This document shows, in pieces, positions 47,643 to 62,247 of a stretch of DNA of 64,000 nt. Source of the stretch: Diphasiastrum complanatum (taxonomy: Eukaryota; Streptophyta; Lycopodiopsida; Lycopodiales; Lycopodiaceae); NCBI GenBank assembly GCA_029204225.1, contig CM055101.1, positions 61,781,140 through 61,845,139 on the forward strand. Direction: 5' to 3'. Under the pieces are notes generated by a model, which was not told where the DNA came from, did no database searches, and saw nothing but the letters and a program-made list of their open reading frames with translations. The translations under genes and the position numbers were made by a program. Every line of letters starts with the position of its first letter. The first letter of the stretch is position 1.

Positions 47643-50614
47643 GTCTCCCTTAAGCTCAAATGTGATAAGAGTGAAAAACAATAATTTGTAGCAATGTCTG
47701 GAGTGTCCAAAAGATGTTATGCATGTCCTACTACTCTGTACTTGACTCACACTCAAGCACACCAACAAACCACTAGGTTTGACTCACAAAGTATCATGTA
47801 AACACAATGCTCATACAGAGAGTCTACCATACTCTCGACCAACTAACTCGTCCCCAATCCGACTTGAACACAAGTGGACCACATGAGCGACATGGCTCAA
47901 ACTGAGGAAATTCCACTGCCACCATGGCTTACATCCTCCATCTAGCTAGGCTAACATCCTATCATACACTTACAAGCACAAACCTGTAAAACTGACATAC
48001 ATGAGCGACTGAGGCTCAACCTGAGGAAATCTTACTGCCACCATAAGACTATACCCTCACCAGATAAACAACTAGTAGACATAATGACAAGTCAAAGAGC
48101 ATAAAATGACTACTTTGCCTCTAACGTAGCAACTGCACAACCACATACATTTCCGACTCAGATCTAGACCCCCGTGACAAGGTAACATGCAAGTCCACAC
48201 ACACCTATGAAAACCAACACGAATGATAAAGCGTCAAATACATGACCAAGGCCTGCCCATAAGTGGTATCTTGTCATACCAACACCTGTGCTACTTGTAG
48301 ATCCGTTGCTACACCACTGGACTCCAAATCAGGTCCTCAACCATGGCCCACACCTGTAACAAGATGCCCTCACGTCCAAGCATATCCAGTTGTCCAATAA
48401 GTCCTGAAAGCTAATCCCCATCCATTCCCCATGCTCCAAGCACAAGAGTCTACCAAGGACTCAATGAATGAATGTACACAAATCTCACCATAGGCTATAC
48501 CTGAGTAGCTCGCCTATATTCCAGAGATAAAAATGATAATCTGCCTCTCCTACATCCCATGTAGGCTCAACTTCCCATGCTTGGCGTTGCCAACTCCGAT
48601 TTGACCACCAACACATCCATCATAGTGTCCAAGCCAAAGAAAATACAAACTAGATCCATCATCATGATGAGAAACTCATGCACGATCCATAGCATATCAG
48701 GTAGGATAGCTCCAGAACCCTATACCATGTACCATCTGATCACTATGTATCCATTACCTGCTGATAGCTCCCCAAGAATTTGTCCATCTATAGTGCAACT
48801 AGATTCCAACTGGATCTAATAAAAGCTGCATCCTGCTTACCAAATGATGATGGATAGAAACAACATGTGATGACAACCTGGAGATTACTGTGCATATACC
48901 CATGCAACTCACCTGATCACTCACCAAAGTATCAACTGTCACTCCATGAGTAACCATCTCCATCCCTACTGGCTCACAACCATGGGCATGCTGGATTCAC
49001 ATCACCCCGTAATGCACTCCATGCCCTCAGGATATGTACCACCCCAGGTACACTCCATGCCACCAACTTTCAAGTAGGCTTGATCCATCCCTAGGTCACC
49101 ACATGATGCACCAGCTAAAGAACATCGTCCATACATCAAATGACATATCATACCTGAGCAACTGCAGCATCTCCCTGAGTGCCACCCCAATGGACTTGTC
49201 ATCCACATATTGTGCTCATCTAATGTCTCCGATCCTGGTCAAGGTACCCAAATGGCGAATGTAGCCCATCACTAGGTCACCCGCACTCCGCTCGATAGAA
49301 TGGTGACAAAAACACTCCAAAATGTGTTTTTCCTTGCTCTATGACGTCTCTCTATCCGCTGGCTCTGAGCAACTAGTTTCAAGGGTCATTTTGGCCCAAG
49401 GATGGCCAAAATCGGTGCCCTCTAGCCAAAGTTATCCCTTTCCAAAGGAATTGCTTGCAAAATGAACTAATTCTTTACAAAGAAGATTTTTAATGAAGAA
49501 ATCCCAAATATGGACTTCAGGTCCCTTTCAGTATCTCAAACTGGAAATTTTTCTTAAAGTTGAAGCCTCAATGGCCCTTCGGACCTCTTCAACCTTTCAT
49601 GAGCCCTTTATCTCACCATCCAATGGTGGTTCACCATCCAAAGGCTCACAATACTCCCCGAGTATTTGATATCAATCGTCGATCTTGATGGAGCCTCATC
49701 CTATGGCTCTTCCTACCTCTGCACGCCGAAGAATGTTCCTAGGTTCGCTAGCACCCTCAATACGCTGGCGCTCCAATGGGGCTGGACGCGCACGAGTGCT
49801 GTCCGCACTCCATCCTCCCTTCTTCCTCATCTTTGCAAGGTTTTTCTTACTCCTTGCTATGGCAGCCACAACTAAACATTGATCCATCTCCCTTGCCTTT
49901 CCACGGCCGCCCGCGGCCTCTTACAACCATCTTCACAGTACCAGGGCGCCCTCCACTAGCCTTTTACAGCTCCAGAAATAGTTATGTGGAGAGAGAGAGA
50001 GATCCATGATTTTTCATCTGAAAACCCTAGTTTCAAAGAATAGAAGGATTTATTGGGCTTCACTCAGGCTTTTCCTGAGATTCAACTTGCAGATTCTTGC
50101 CTGCTGAGGTCGCCCTACCTCTGCCTTTCAAATGCAATTTAGGCAATCCAATTGATGCAGTATTGACTGCAAACAAGCCAATTTTCCAAGAAATCCATCA
50201 ACACCCCACAAAACTGGAAATTTTCCAAATTTCCTCAATTTTTGACCAAATATGTCCCTGTAAATTGTTATGGCTCTCTGTAACTGCTCTTTGCATAGCC
50301 ATGCAAGCCCCCTTGCGCCAAACGGCTGTCCACACAGTGAATAACGTAGCCAACACCGATGATTTTCCCGAAACCACCGAACTGCAAGATTTCCTCCGTG
50401 AATTCTCCCCGGAATCCACCTATGACGTTTTGATCTTCCCCAAAGCTTCGATCAAAGGAACTTTGTTGTCTCATGCCATCTGGACTACATATACCCCGTA
50501 TGGAGTCCTCTCTCCTGAGATGCTCTGAGTGTTATTCCTCCTAGTGAAAGACGCTATCCCATAGCTTCACCGGATTCTGCATACCTGCAGCACCCTAACG
50601 CTCTGATATTAAGT
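47643..50614 (-). mobile_element. Internal region of the non-coding LTR element
   Basis: Nearly 3 kb between the LTR pair lacks any retroviral domain on either strand. At its right end GCTCTGATATTA (50600-50611) is the complement of a degenerate Met-tRNA primer-binding site. The layout resembles a large retrotransposon derivative without gag or pol. Open frames of about 60-140 codons at 49666-50528 on the plus strand are not recognised. One of them, ending at 50528, is protein-like in its second half (NTDDFPETTELQDFLREFS) and might be a captured host exon. Confidence 0.5.
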
Positions 50615-50807
50615 TGAAATTCTGATAGAATCTAGTGCAGTATGCAGATCACATCACACAATCACCATAGCTACTCCTCACAAGCTCTTATAGATGGCAC
50701 AACAAAAGTTATCGATTACAAAGAGAAAATTGTACATATAGTAAAATCCCCAACATGCATGGGCTCGACGAGTGTCAACACATTGAAATATAGACACCTG
50801 TCTAACT
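50615..50807 (-). mobile_element. LTR of the non-coding LTR element, 5' copy with internal deletion
   Basis: It matches the 47251 copy for about 180 bp up to ATATAGAC, then jumps to TCTAACT at 50807, the same terminal bases as the other copy. About 200 bp appear to have been lost inside the LTR. The primer-binding site adjoins its left end. Confidence 0.55.
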
Positions 50808-51049
50808 AATAGGCTTTGAGTATTCAGGTTGACGATTGTTGACGATTGAAGATGAGATTGATCAAAGATCAAGTGTGCAAATTCAGCATTAGAAGCTCAT
50901 CAGAGATAGACAAAAGTAGATGCTCTGTGCATTGATTCTTTATTTGTCAATAATAAGGTTTTCATTCCTCTACAGATTGAATTAGCTTCATAGAGCATGT
51001 GGTTTCACCCGCTAGTCTCATGCCAAGATAGCCAAGGCTCCTCTGGAAC

Positions 51050-52439
51050 CATATAACTGGTCCAAGACCATCTTTGGAGAGCTCAAACTAGCCATCAAGA
51101 GCAATACCAAGCAACAATTTGCTATTGGCCCTATGATGTCACTCGCAGCCTCCCACCTTGAAAATAAAATCCATGGTTTTTGTATGGATTCCATGCTTTC
51201 TATCTACGAAGAAGCACCGACAGAGTTATCTCAACAAGCATCCAGCTCACATAGTCGACGTCGTCCACGCAACGAAATCATCATTCCTAACTCGCCTTCC
51301 GCATCACGACGTCGTACTAGGCAAACATCTTCAATTGTGCTTCCACCCCCTGTTGCTATTCACACTGAGCCACCTATTACCCCCGCCTCTGATGCTTCCC
51401 TCGTCTTTGCTTCCTCTCAAGCACAGTCTATGACCATTGGGGCTACCATTCCCATCACAGCTGCCCAGGCTGTCTCTCCTCCACAGATCCGAGCTGTTTT
51501 CCCAAACACCCAGTATTTCATGGACATGTTCGATGATTCTGACCCCCTTGGAGCCTCAGAAGTTTTTGTAATGCCCCAGAGCCCTGCACCCTTTGAACTC
51601 CAATCCCTTGAAAGAGGATTCGAATAGATCCATGATACTACTACTGGATTCAAAGCTTTTGAGCGTGACATCCTCATGAGTCCTTGTGTGGTGGTTGGTG
51701 GGTCCTCAAGTGTAAGACCTCTGAAATAGAGGCCGACAAAGAGATAGATAAAATACCCGCATTGGGAGAGCAGCCAGCTTGGAGAGTTACAGTTTTTGAG
51801 AAAACTCCAGAATCCATCAGGAGTTATGTGGCCAGCCCTCACCAATTGCGCGTAGATCCATATTCTGTTCCAATGTCATGCATGAATAAGTGGAAGGATT
51901 TGGGATTGGCCATGACAAAATTACTATCCATACGCTGAACTGGCCAATCATCCACCAACCTTACAGTTGAAAAATTTCAGTGGATTTCCACCGGGCACTA
52001 CAAGCAGACCAACGGGAGTATACACACTCTCCTAATCCCACAGTGAGGCAATCGGCACTCTTTGCAAAAGATTTGACTCTATTGGCATTTGTGGCAACAC
52101 GATGGGATGATTGCCTTCCTTCTTTGGCGTTCGATTCAAATAAGCCAATGGTGTCAGAGAGCATTAAGGATCAGCTACCGGTGGCTAGATTGTATTTCCA
52201 TGTCGCAATGATGGGAGGCTTCTAGGAATCTCGATTCACAGCCTGGACAACTTCAAAGTGGATCCCCGGAGCCCACCGTTGTTTTTGTCGCACAATTTAG
52301 ATTTCAACACTGCCCAACTCAATTTAATGGAGAAGGTGCAGTATCATTTAATAAAGATTCGACATGAAACAAATAAAAGCCCACAGTAACTGCATCTCGC
52401 AGGTGTTGTGGGACCGCCACCAGTTTTGGTGGGGGATAA
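51050..52439 (+). pseudogene. Body of an unclassified plus-strand LTR element
   Basis: An open frame at 51133-51627 encodes a serine/proline/alanine-rich protein of about 164 residues (SRRRPRNEIIIPNSPSASRR; later VFPNTQYFMDMFDDSDPLG). After stops it continues as several short pieces in different frames to about 52390 (for example REYTHSPNPTVRQSALFAKD and DPRSPPLFLSHNLDFNTAQL). No known retroelement domain is recognised. It is assigned to an LTR element only because a polypurine tract (GGTGGGGGATAA, 52428-52439) and an LTR follow directly in the same orientation. Confidence 0.4.
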
Positions 52440-52915
52440 TGTTGTAGGGTTTGCAGATCCCAAGGCAACCCTAACCCTAGTTAATAAGTGAGAGGGATTT
52501 GGCACCCTACGTGTGTAAGTCCAACCCGATGATCACATTGTTAATTATTAATTAGAAAATCAATAAAAGGACTTTAGGCCTTTTTGCAGGACTTTTAATG
52601 TCACAGGGCATAAATGTCAAGTTAGTGAATAAAGTTGGGTTTCCCTCCTATTTTGGATGGTTCCCACTCTTTTTTAAATTTGAATAGTTAGGGAGGCAGA
52701 AATGGACCAATAGGATTCAGAGGCGAGGGGTCCTCCTCTCTACTATAAAAAGAGACCAACTCGAGTTTCCTACACATGTACATATCTTCATTTCAATAAA
52801 GCAGATTGGATCTCTTGTGAAATGGATTTATGAATGTCCTTGCTCTCTATCACTTTTACTCCATCTCTCATGCTTTTATTGTGTTTTGCTAATTGTTAGA
52901 TCTGATTGTTATTGG
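52440..52915 (+). mobile_element. LTR with well-formed promoter and poly(A) signals
   Basis: The LTR begins TGTTGTAGGG after the polypurine tract. It contains GGACCAATAGG (CCAAT box, about 52707), TATAAAA at 52744-52750 preceded by a CT-rich stretch, and AATAAA at 52795-52800. This gives a clear U3-R-U5 layout. The right end is not defined; the value here is approximate. Confidence 0.65.
52744..52750 (+). promoter_or_regulatory. TATA box of the LTR at 52440
   Basis: TACTATAAAAAGAGACC is a near-consensus plant TATA context. A CCAAT motif lies about 36 bp upstream and an AATAAA poly(A) signal about 50 bp downstream, as expected for an LTR with a short R region. Confidence 0.7.
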
Positions 52916-53568
52916 GATTGCATGTTTTTATACTTTTTATGAGAGAGAAAGGGAGAGAGAGAAAGAGTAAGCTATCTTCATTGCGGATCTAGTGTTAATG
53001 GATGTAGTGTTAATGCTTAGGGCTAGTGGATGGTAGAGTTAGATGTGAATCTTCCATTCATGCTGAAATCTGAACTATGTTATCGCTCTCATGGGAACAA
53101 ATCTACGCGTGACAACTAACTTCATCTCCTTGATGCTAGATTGATTAGATTTTGGGTTGAGATTAGGCAAGGAAAGAAACCCACTCCTTTGCTCATAATT
53201 TTTTACATAATTGTTTATCTCCTATCTTTTGTTGTAGATGCACATTTTGTAGTGTAGGAATACACTCAATTTTATTTTACATTAGGATTTATGAAAATAT
53301 ATCTACACATTTTAGAAACAAATCTCTGCATTTATTGATGAACCTGTTGATAATGGGTGGGAATTAGTAGAGGTCAGAACAAACCTCGGAATATGTGGAT
53401 TTGTTTAAGGCAGTATACCATATCTTATTCTGAGGTGCATTCCGACACCTGCTCTTACATTTTTACTTTTTAGAAATAAATATCTGATAAACATTGGCAA
53501 TTTGTGTCTAAACAATGCTAGGTTATTACCACCTCAGCTGAAATATTAAGATTACAAAATTTCTGCCT

Positions 53569-55910
<2,342 letters not shown>

Positions 55911-56257
55911 CGTATCATAGTCTGAGCTTTTATAGGTATTGAGTCAAAGTTATGAGGGCAATACCAACATATAAATCAATTTTCCATCTATAATTAACTA
56001 CAAACCATAACCCTAGGAATATTAATGATGACACGAATCCATTGAGGATGAAATGGGGACTAATTGGCTCCTCGATCAAGTTGTCTATGCCGATTGGGTG
56101 TCTCGCCTAAAAATGACGACACCAAAGAGGCATATGGTGTGCAGGCCATTGATGTTCTTGAACCTCATGGTTCACCACATCAAAATGAGAAAAGTGTGTC
56201 TGCTACTTCAAAGTCTGCTACTTCAAACAACATCACTTACCAAATTTATACATCTTC

Positions 56258-56944
56258 GTTGCACGTAGGTATCGTAGTCCCAGTCTCATGCATCGCAGTC
56301 ACATAAGTCTAATGACCATGGCCAGGACAGGGACGATTCAGCTAGATCTAATAATTGGGTGATTTTGATATATATTTGTAATTAGAACATTTATGTATCA
56401 ATATATATAATTTGTTTAAGTCCTCTACATGGATCTTCAATTGCATGGAGTCTAGTTTTAGGATAGAATGGAGCCATTTGACAGGGTTATAACAATGTCC
56501 ATGGGAGAACCTTGGCCACCACTTCCAAGGTGAGAAGGTCCCTAAAGTCTCCTGTAGCTTCTTAGCGGCCTCTCGTTGTTGTTTGACACGATCTGGATTT
56601 TTGGGGAATCCTTTCTTCACAAGTCTTCCTTGTGTCTTGATTTGGATGGATATTCTAGATCTGAGGTATATTTAGCTTCAAGATCATATACTTTAACTTC
56701 ACTACATTTATGAGGTCTGACTTTCACTCTCATCACATTTCTCAGATAACTGAATCATCTTCATTGGATGCACGTATCACAGTCTCAATCCCATGCATCG
56801 CAGTCACATGAGTCCGATTACGATGCCAATGGCCAGGACGAGGATGACTCAGTTGGATCTAATTATAATTAGGTATATTTCAATAATTCAATTTGTAACA
56901 TATCTCTGTCTTGGAACATTTATGTATGAATATATATTCGTTGA
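56258..56944. repeat. Direct repeat pair of about 160-190 bp
   Basis: The segments starting near 56258 and 56758 align through CCCATGCATCGCAGTCACAT, GGCCAGGAC, GGATCTAAT and GAACATTTATGTAT, with small indels. In one frame the second copy reads as an acidic tail (DYDANGQDEDDSVGSNYN) before a stop. It lies inside the CACTA element and could be a duplicated 3' exon of a transposon gene. Confidence 0.65.
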
Positions 56945-57734
56945 ATTTAAGTTTCCTTCATCAATTTTTTAGTGCTTAAAATGTAACTCAAATAAATTGC
57001 AAAATATTTTATTAACAATAATGAACAAATGATTTTGCTTACCAACTTCATAAGAAGTGGTGCAAAAGACTCCTGGGGTCGGATGGAGTCATTTTTAGGA
57101 CTGAATGGAGCCAGTAAATTGGCTCCATTCTGCACTAAACTTTTTTTATTTATTTTTAAACCCTCGGAACAAGGTGCCATTTTGATAGGGATATACCAAG
57201 AGATGGCCCTCGGTATATTCCTCGGAAAAGACATGTCACCAATAGCTTGTTGGGAGGGATGTACCGACGGCCCTCAGTATATCCCTCGATATACCCGTGC
57301 TATAAACAACTAAAAAATGAGGTGAAGAAGCCTTGATTATCGAGGCAATTATCGAGGATCTCGTTCCGAGGCATACTTTATGGTGTATACCGAGGTTTAC
57401 GATCTTATATAATAATAATAATAATAATAAAATAGGGTCGGGAATCCTCCAAAATGTTGTAGTGCGGCTAGAGCATGTAGCCATCCTCTTCGCTCTAACG
57501 TGGGCTCAGTTGCTATAGCAATAAATTTGCCTCTGGATGGCGGATACCTAGTACAATAAGTAATCCTTAGGAGCATTGGAGCTATGCCGAGTTGTTAGTG
57601 TGGAGTGAAAAACAATGGGTTATTTTTTGTTTGACTTTTTTCCTTGGCATGCACATTATTTAGTCATTCTTAATCAACCTCGTTCACCATGTGTTAATAC
57701 TAATTTCCATGCAAATTTTTTTGAACTAACTTGG

Positions 57735-57736
<2 letters not shown>

Positions 57737-57798
<62 letters not shown>
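57737..57798. repeat. (TC)31 microsatellite
   Basis: An uninterrupted TC run lies about 270 bp outside the right CACTA end and 0.9 kb upstream of the STIG1-like gene. Confidence 0.97.
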
Positions 57799-57801
<3 letters not shown>

Positions 57802-58696
57802 GGGCTATGCGGCTGCTATTGTGGCTATGTCGCATGCCTGCCGAGCTTGGTGTGATGCAGCGCGATGTTGCATTGCAGATGCCAGCGGGGTTGCCTCGGA
57901 AAATTGGCTAGTGGGGTGAATTCAGCTTGCCGTGCAGGAGGAGGCAGAAGGACGCCTCACGGGATATTCATTCTACCTTAGCATACACTAATTAATCCAT
58001 GTGTCTAATGATCTGGCAACAATTGGCTTATAACTCCTTCAGGAATCATCATCTTCCCTGATCGTGCTGGAAAAACGTAGAAAAGCATCTTGGCCATATT
58101 AATGTACCGCAGTTCAGTCCTGAAAAATATTTTACTTAAGGAAAGAGAGCGACACACGTACTACAAAAGTTTTCTACGTAGTCTAGGTGGGCAGATCGCA
58201 TAACTACATCCAGATTTTATTTTCACCCATCTCTCTTGAGACCCGCCTTCAGATGCTCTTTGACGTGGTTGATGTGGCCAGTAGTTGATGATGGTATAAG
58301 TTACGTCGACAAGCTCATGGGACATCGGTGATAGAGAAGTTCTTCTCTGCACCACTCGTAGCTAGCGCTCTCCGTCCCTCCTCTGGTGACGGAAGTACCG
58401 TTATTCTTAGCTGCAGTGTCTTAGATACAAGCCTTTCCGCCTCGCGCAGTCTTCTGTCATTTGTTTCTTCTGAGATTTGCATTGTAAGCTGCTGATTCCC
58501 AAGAAATCGATGAGATTAGTTAAATCTCTCTAAAACTAACCTGATCTATATTCCTGTCCTTCCAGTACTACCGGAAACACAGTTTCTGCAGGTTTGTACG
58601 TGCGATATATGGTTTTGGAGTAGCATCAGCTCCAAGAGTTTGATGTTGGCTAAGAAAATTTTATTTGTGCTTGTCGATTGTTTAAGAGATACCGCA
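57799..58696. other. Upstream region of the STIG1-like gene
   Basis: No gene was seen here. The part nearest the gene should contain its promoter and leader. GATATATGG at about 58602 is a weak TATA candidate, and an in-frame upstream ATG is present at 58643. No transposon signature was recognised. Confidence 0.35.
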
Positions 58697-59173
58697 ATGC
58701 CACACTCCTTAGTTAGGCCCCTTGCTTTCGCTGTTGCTTTGGCTACATTTTGCCTGATATTGCCTCCCGCGACAGGAAATGAAGCCTACACAAACAGGTT
58801 AATTGCTACTACGCACTCCAATTTCGTGAAATCTCAGTATTCGAGAGATATGAAAGTGCAATTGGGTGTTTGTGGAAATGATGAGAATTTCTGTGCAAAC
58901 CCAAAGAAAAACTTAGGGGGTGGTTCTACTTGCTGTTTCAAAAAATTTTGCAGAGATCTACGGAACGACAAGAATAACTGCGGTAAATGTGGAAAATCAT
59001 GCGGATATGGCCTAACCTGCTGCAATGGGGAGTGCGTCAATCTTTTTAGCGACAACAATCACTGTGGAAACTGTGGAACAGCTTGCTTTGGCAGAGCTCT
59101 GTGTGAATTTGGTCTTTGTGGCTATGGCGGTTACGACAACTCCAAGCCAGATGTCTTTCCAAAGCACTTGTAG
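58697..59173 (+). CDS. STIG1-like secreted cysteine-rich protein
   Basis: The protein matches the Stig1 family (stigma-specific protein 1), secreted cysteine-rich proteins acting in the cell wall space, in some species as ligands at pollen or flower surfaces. From ATG 58697 it has 158 residues; ATG 58643 would add 18. The downstream start is preferred because a signal peptide (LAFAVALATFCLILPP) follows at once and the length is typical. After a spacer of about 45 residues the cysteine-rich region shows GGGSTCC, FCRDLRNDKNNCGKCGKSC, LTCCNGECVNLFSDNNHCGN and LCEFGLCGYGG, the diagnostic family spacing with 16 cysteines. It has no intron, stop or frameshift. The tail (about 12 residues after GGY) is a little longer than in many members. 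Neighbours are unrelated. Confidence 0.92.
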   Translation: MPHSLVRPLAFAVALATFCLILPPATGNEAYTNRLIATTHSNFVKSQYSRDMKVQLGVCGNDENFCANPKKNLGGGSTCCFKKFCRDLRNDKNNCGKCGKSCGYGLTCCNGECVNLFSDNNHCGNCGTACFGRALCEFGLCGYGGYDNSKPDVFPKHL

Positions 59174-61377
59174 AACAGATTTATGTAGGAAATAAGTCAC
59201 ATAAATAAGTCATCTCATATGCAAATTTTTCAGTCTTTAACATTCTATGTCATGGCTGGAATACTGATGAGGAAAAAAGGTTTCTTCACTGAGATCCATG
59301 CAGATGTTGTTATTTATCACCATCACCGAAAGGAGAGCAAAAGGTTAGACCTGCTGTTCCAAGATGGAATAATAACGTTATCAGATAACGACTAACTTGG
59401 TCGATTCTGAAGGTAAATGACCAATCTCTTGCTGGTCTACAATAATTTCTGGTGAAAATGTTCTCATTACTACATTATTTAAGAGGATTCAATAAGTTTT
59501 TCGTCTATACAGACTTGCTCTGCGATTTATTATATGAAGTTTGTCCTGGTGAACTCGCTGCTGAAATTCAGCTGACAGCTAACTAGGATTTCGATTTGTA
59601 TGCAGAATGTAATCTTTTCTAAGTATACGACTCACTAAATCTAGCTAAGATCATATTCAGAAGGTGACTGGCTTGAATATAACCTAGTTTTAAATTTTCA
59701 AAATAGGCTTACTCTAAGTAGTGCATTCACAAATAGTCCCATATGCACTAGCTTGCTTCTCTTTTATAAAGTTATTTTCTTCTTTTCAGCTGCACGACCT
59801 CACGGCTACATTTTCTAATACTCGTGGAAAGTTGAAACCAAACATCCATTCGTCTTGCTCCCATTTTAATATTGTAGGAAGAGTATTAACTCTCGAGAAG
59901 AAACAACAGCTGAAGTTAGATGTAAATAAAGATTGTAAGTACTTAGCTGTGATACAATCAAGTGATGCATGCATTCACGATGAGAGTCGCTAAGTTCAAT
60001 TTGTGTGATAAGATAGCTCATTTGCACAGGCCAAATTACCAAAGGCTTGGCTTGATGCTCCACTGAAGCATGTATTTCCTAATTTGTTGAAGTTAAGATA
60101 TACTGCTGGCGTTAGCATGCTCATGTTGGCTATTCTGATCATGTGAAGTTTAATATCAACGTGCTCCTAACTTTGGAGAGGTCTAAGCTGCCTGCAAGTT
60201 ATTGGCCAATTACAGTGAACTATTGAGTTGGGAGGTGGCAGCTTGATCTAATTTGAACTTTGGTTCGTAGTACTCTTGGCACCGTGTTTAGCTACAAGTA
60301 ATTTCTGTGTGGAAGATTAATTGAACTTGGATTAAACTAAAACTGATCAACCTCGATCAGCAGTCATGCATTATCGACATTTTGTCCTGACTTTTTTCCG
60401 TCAGTAATTTCACAAAAACATATATTTTAGAGACAAATCGTATACTAGGAAGGGAAGAGTCAACCAAAGATGAGTAAAGAGTGAGCAGCTACATCAGTAC
60501 TTGCCACATGATTTTTATTTTTTAAACTACAACAACATTCACGGGAGAAATAGAGAGAGAACATACTCAACTGCTAGTTAGCTTTAAGAATATAAAAAAA
60601 ATGAGCAGCTGATTAGTTCTAAGTATATATAGTGAGTAGTCGTGTGTTGCAAGTGTCATTTTCAGCTGCAGGTACGTCGGTTGCCTTGTCTTTCTTTGTG
60701 GGCGAACTGTTACACCTGTCTTTCCTTTTTTTGTTTGCAAGACGCGTTACCTGCCTGCTTTGATCGCCATCCTAAAACGCCATAGCCACCAAAAAAGCTT
60801 CAGTCTCCTTGGAGTGTATGGTAAATAGTTGCTGTCAGTGGCTTATCTTCCATATTGTGGGTGGGATTAGAACTTATAGGCTCCTTCTTAGCCGCCTTGC
60901 CTATAAATGTTGGTCCTCAAAGTTTTGTAACCTTGAAAGTAAGTTGTATACGTATGCAAAGGAGTTGCTATAGATGGGTTATTTGGGCTTTTGTGTATAT
61001 GTTTGAAATGAGAAAACCATTGTGGGTAGAAAAAACCTCTCTCTTGAGGAGTTTGGCCAGAACCCACATTCCCAAAACTAGGGAAAGCCCCCTAGGGGCG
61101 CAAGTTCTTAAAATTCGGGCAGTTACCATTAGGCCCTGCCAGTTTAGAACTAGGGATAGAGCATGGCTACCCTTAGACGTGATGGGTTCTCAGAAGCATG
61201 CCCTCGAGGGCTTTGCACTTAAAAGTTCTCTGACGTAAAATCAACAGATTGTTTATTTACATTATGAGAAAATTATGAGATTTAAAGCTTTTCAAAATGT
61301 AGAGCAAAATGAGAGAGGTTCTTATTGTTGGATGAGAGGAGATTCAAACTTAATTAGTGATTCTGCAACGCACTTTC
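59174..61377. other. Downstream of STIG1-like gene, no gene seen
   Basis: The first few hundred bases probably include the 3' untranslated region. Open frames at 59721-59993 and 60855-61238 (plus strand) show no recognised domain. The stretch ends at about 61378, where it meets the leader of the gypsy remnant. Confidence 0.4.
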
Positions 61378-61659
61378 AAAAACTATCACTAACTAAAATT
61401 GGAATGAAAACACTAAAATGGCCATAACTTGGTCATAATAGCTCCAAATCAAAAAATCTCAGAACCTCCAAGAAGCTAAACAAAAAATCTATTGATCTAG
61501 AATAAGAAATGACAAAAAAAAATTAAGATTAAATGGTCAAAAATTGAATCAAAGCTTTCTGAAAATTGAAAAATCAAGAAAACTAGAACAAGAAACTCTA
61601 CCAAACTTAACAAAATCCACCAAATCTGATGGGGAAAGGATCTAATGCTCTGATACCAA
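61378..61659 (-). mobile_element. Ty3/gypsy leader and primer-binding site, copy 3
   Basis: It matches 24690-24975 closely. GCTCTGATACCA at 61648-61659 is the complement of the Met-tRNA primer-binding site. Similarity stops abruptly at 61378, so the rest of the gypsy internal region is absent at this locus. Confidence 0.75.
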
Positions 61660-61662
61660 AAT

Positions 61663-62247
61663 TGTCATGTGCCAATATTAGCATTTGAACATCTAATCCA
61701 TTCATTAAAACATCAAATTACAATGGAAATACAAGAAATCAAGAACTAGTCAAAATTCAAGAAGATAGCTAAATGTAGCAAAACTTCACCAAAATAGGCA
61801 AAGTAAGGTATCATTATTCATGATTATTGATCATTCACAAGATTAGGCCTGAAACTAGAGCATGATCATAGCTCTCATGTGAGTGTAGGCACATGAACCA
61901 TCAATACTATCAAGAAAGCTCTCAAAGAGAAGCTTCAAGATCACCAAGAGTTCGAAAACTCATAAAAGTAGAATAGCCTCCAAACAACCTCCTCTATTTA
62001 TAGTGGGTATTTAGTGCCTCTAATTAACATTTGGGGGCCTTATTACCTTCATTTGGGCCTTACAACCATTATTACAATTCCCGCAATACAAATGTCGCGT
62101 GGTTGTTTGCGCCTTTTATTAACAATTCCAATGACTAGTTCTAGTCTAGTTTAGCTCCATGGCTATTAACAATTCCAATGACTAGTTCTAGTCTAGTTTA
62201 GCTTTCATTACTAAGCTCATGGGCCAATTACATATAGCAACATGACA
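61663..62247 (-). mobile_element. Ty3/gypsy 5' LTR, copy 3 (complete)
   Basis: On the plus strand it begins TGTCATGTGCC and ends AACATGACA, giving inverted termini and about 585 bp. It is the best preserved of three copies (others at 12146 and 24980). It contains a short local duplication (AACAATTCCAATGACTAG twice, near 62122 and 62168). It abuts copia LTR sequence at 62248 with the same junction as at 25526. Confidence 0.85.

Noticed and set aside
56348..56620. Minus-strand frame with KKGFPKNPDRVKQQREAAKK
   Set aside because: It looks protein-like at its start, but it overlaps the repeat pair and matches no family I can name. It was left unannotated rather than guessed.
58834..59058. Minus-strand frame across the STIG1-like gene
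   Set aside because: It is a shadow of the cysteine-rich coding sequence on the plus strand.
60855..61238. 127-codon open frame downstream of the STIG1-like gene
   Set aside because: There is no family resemblance, and the open length is not remarkable for this composition.
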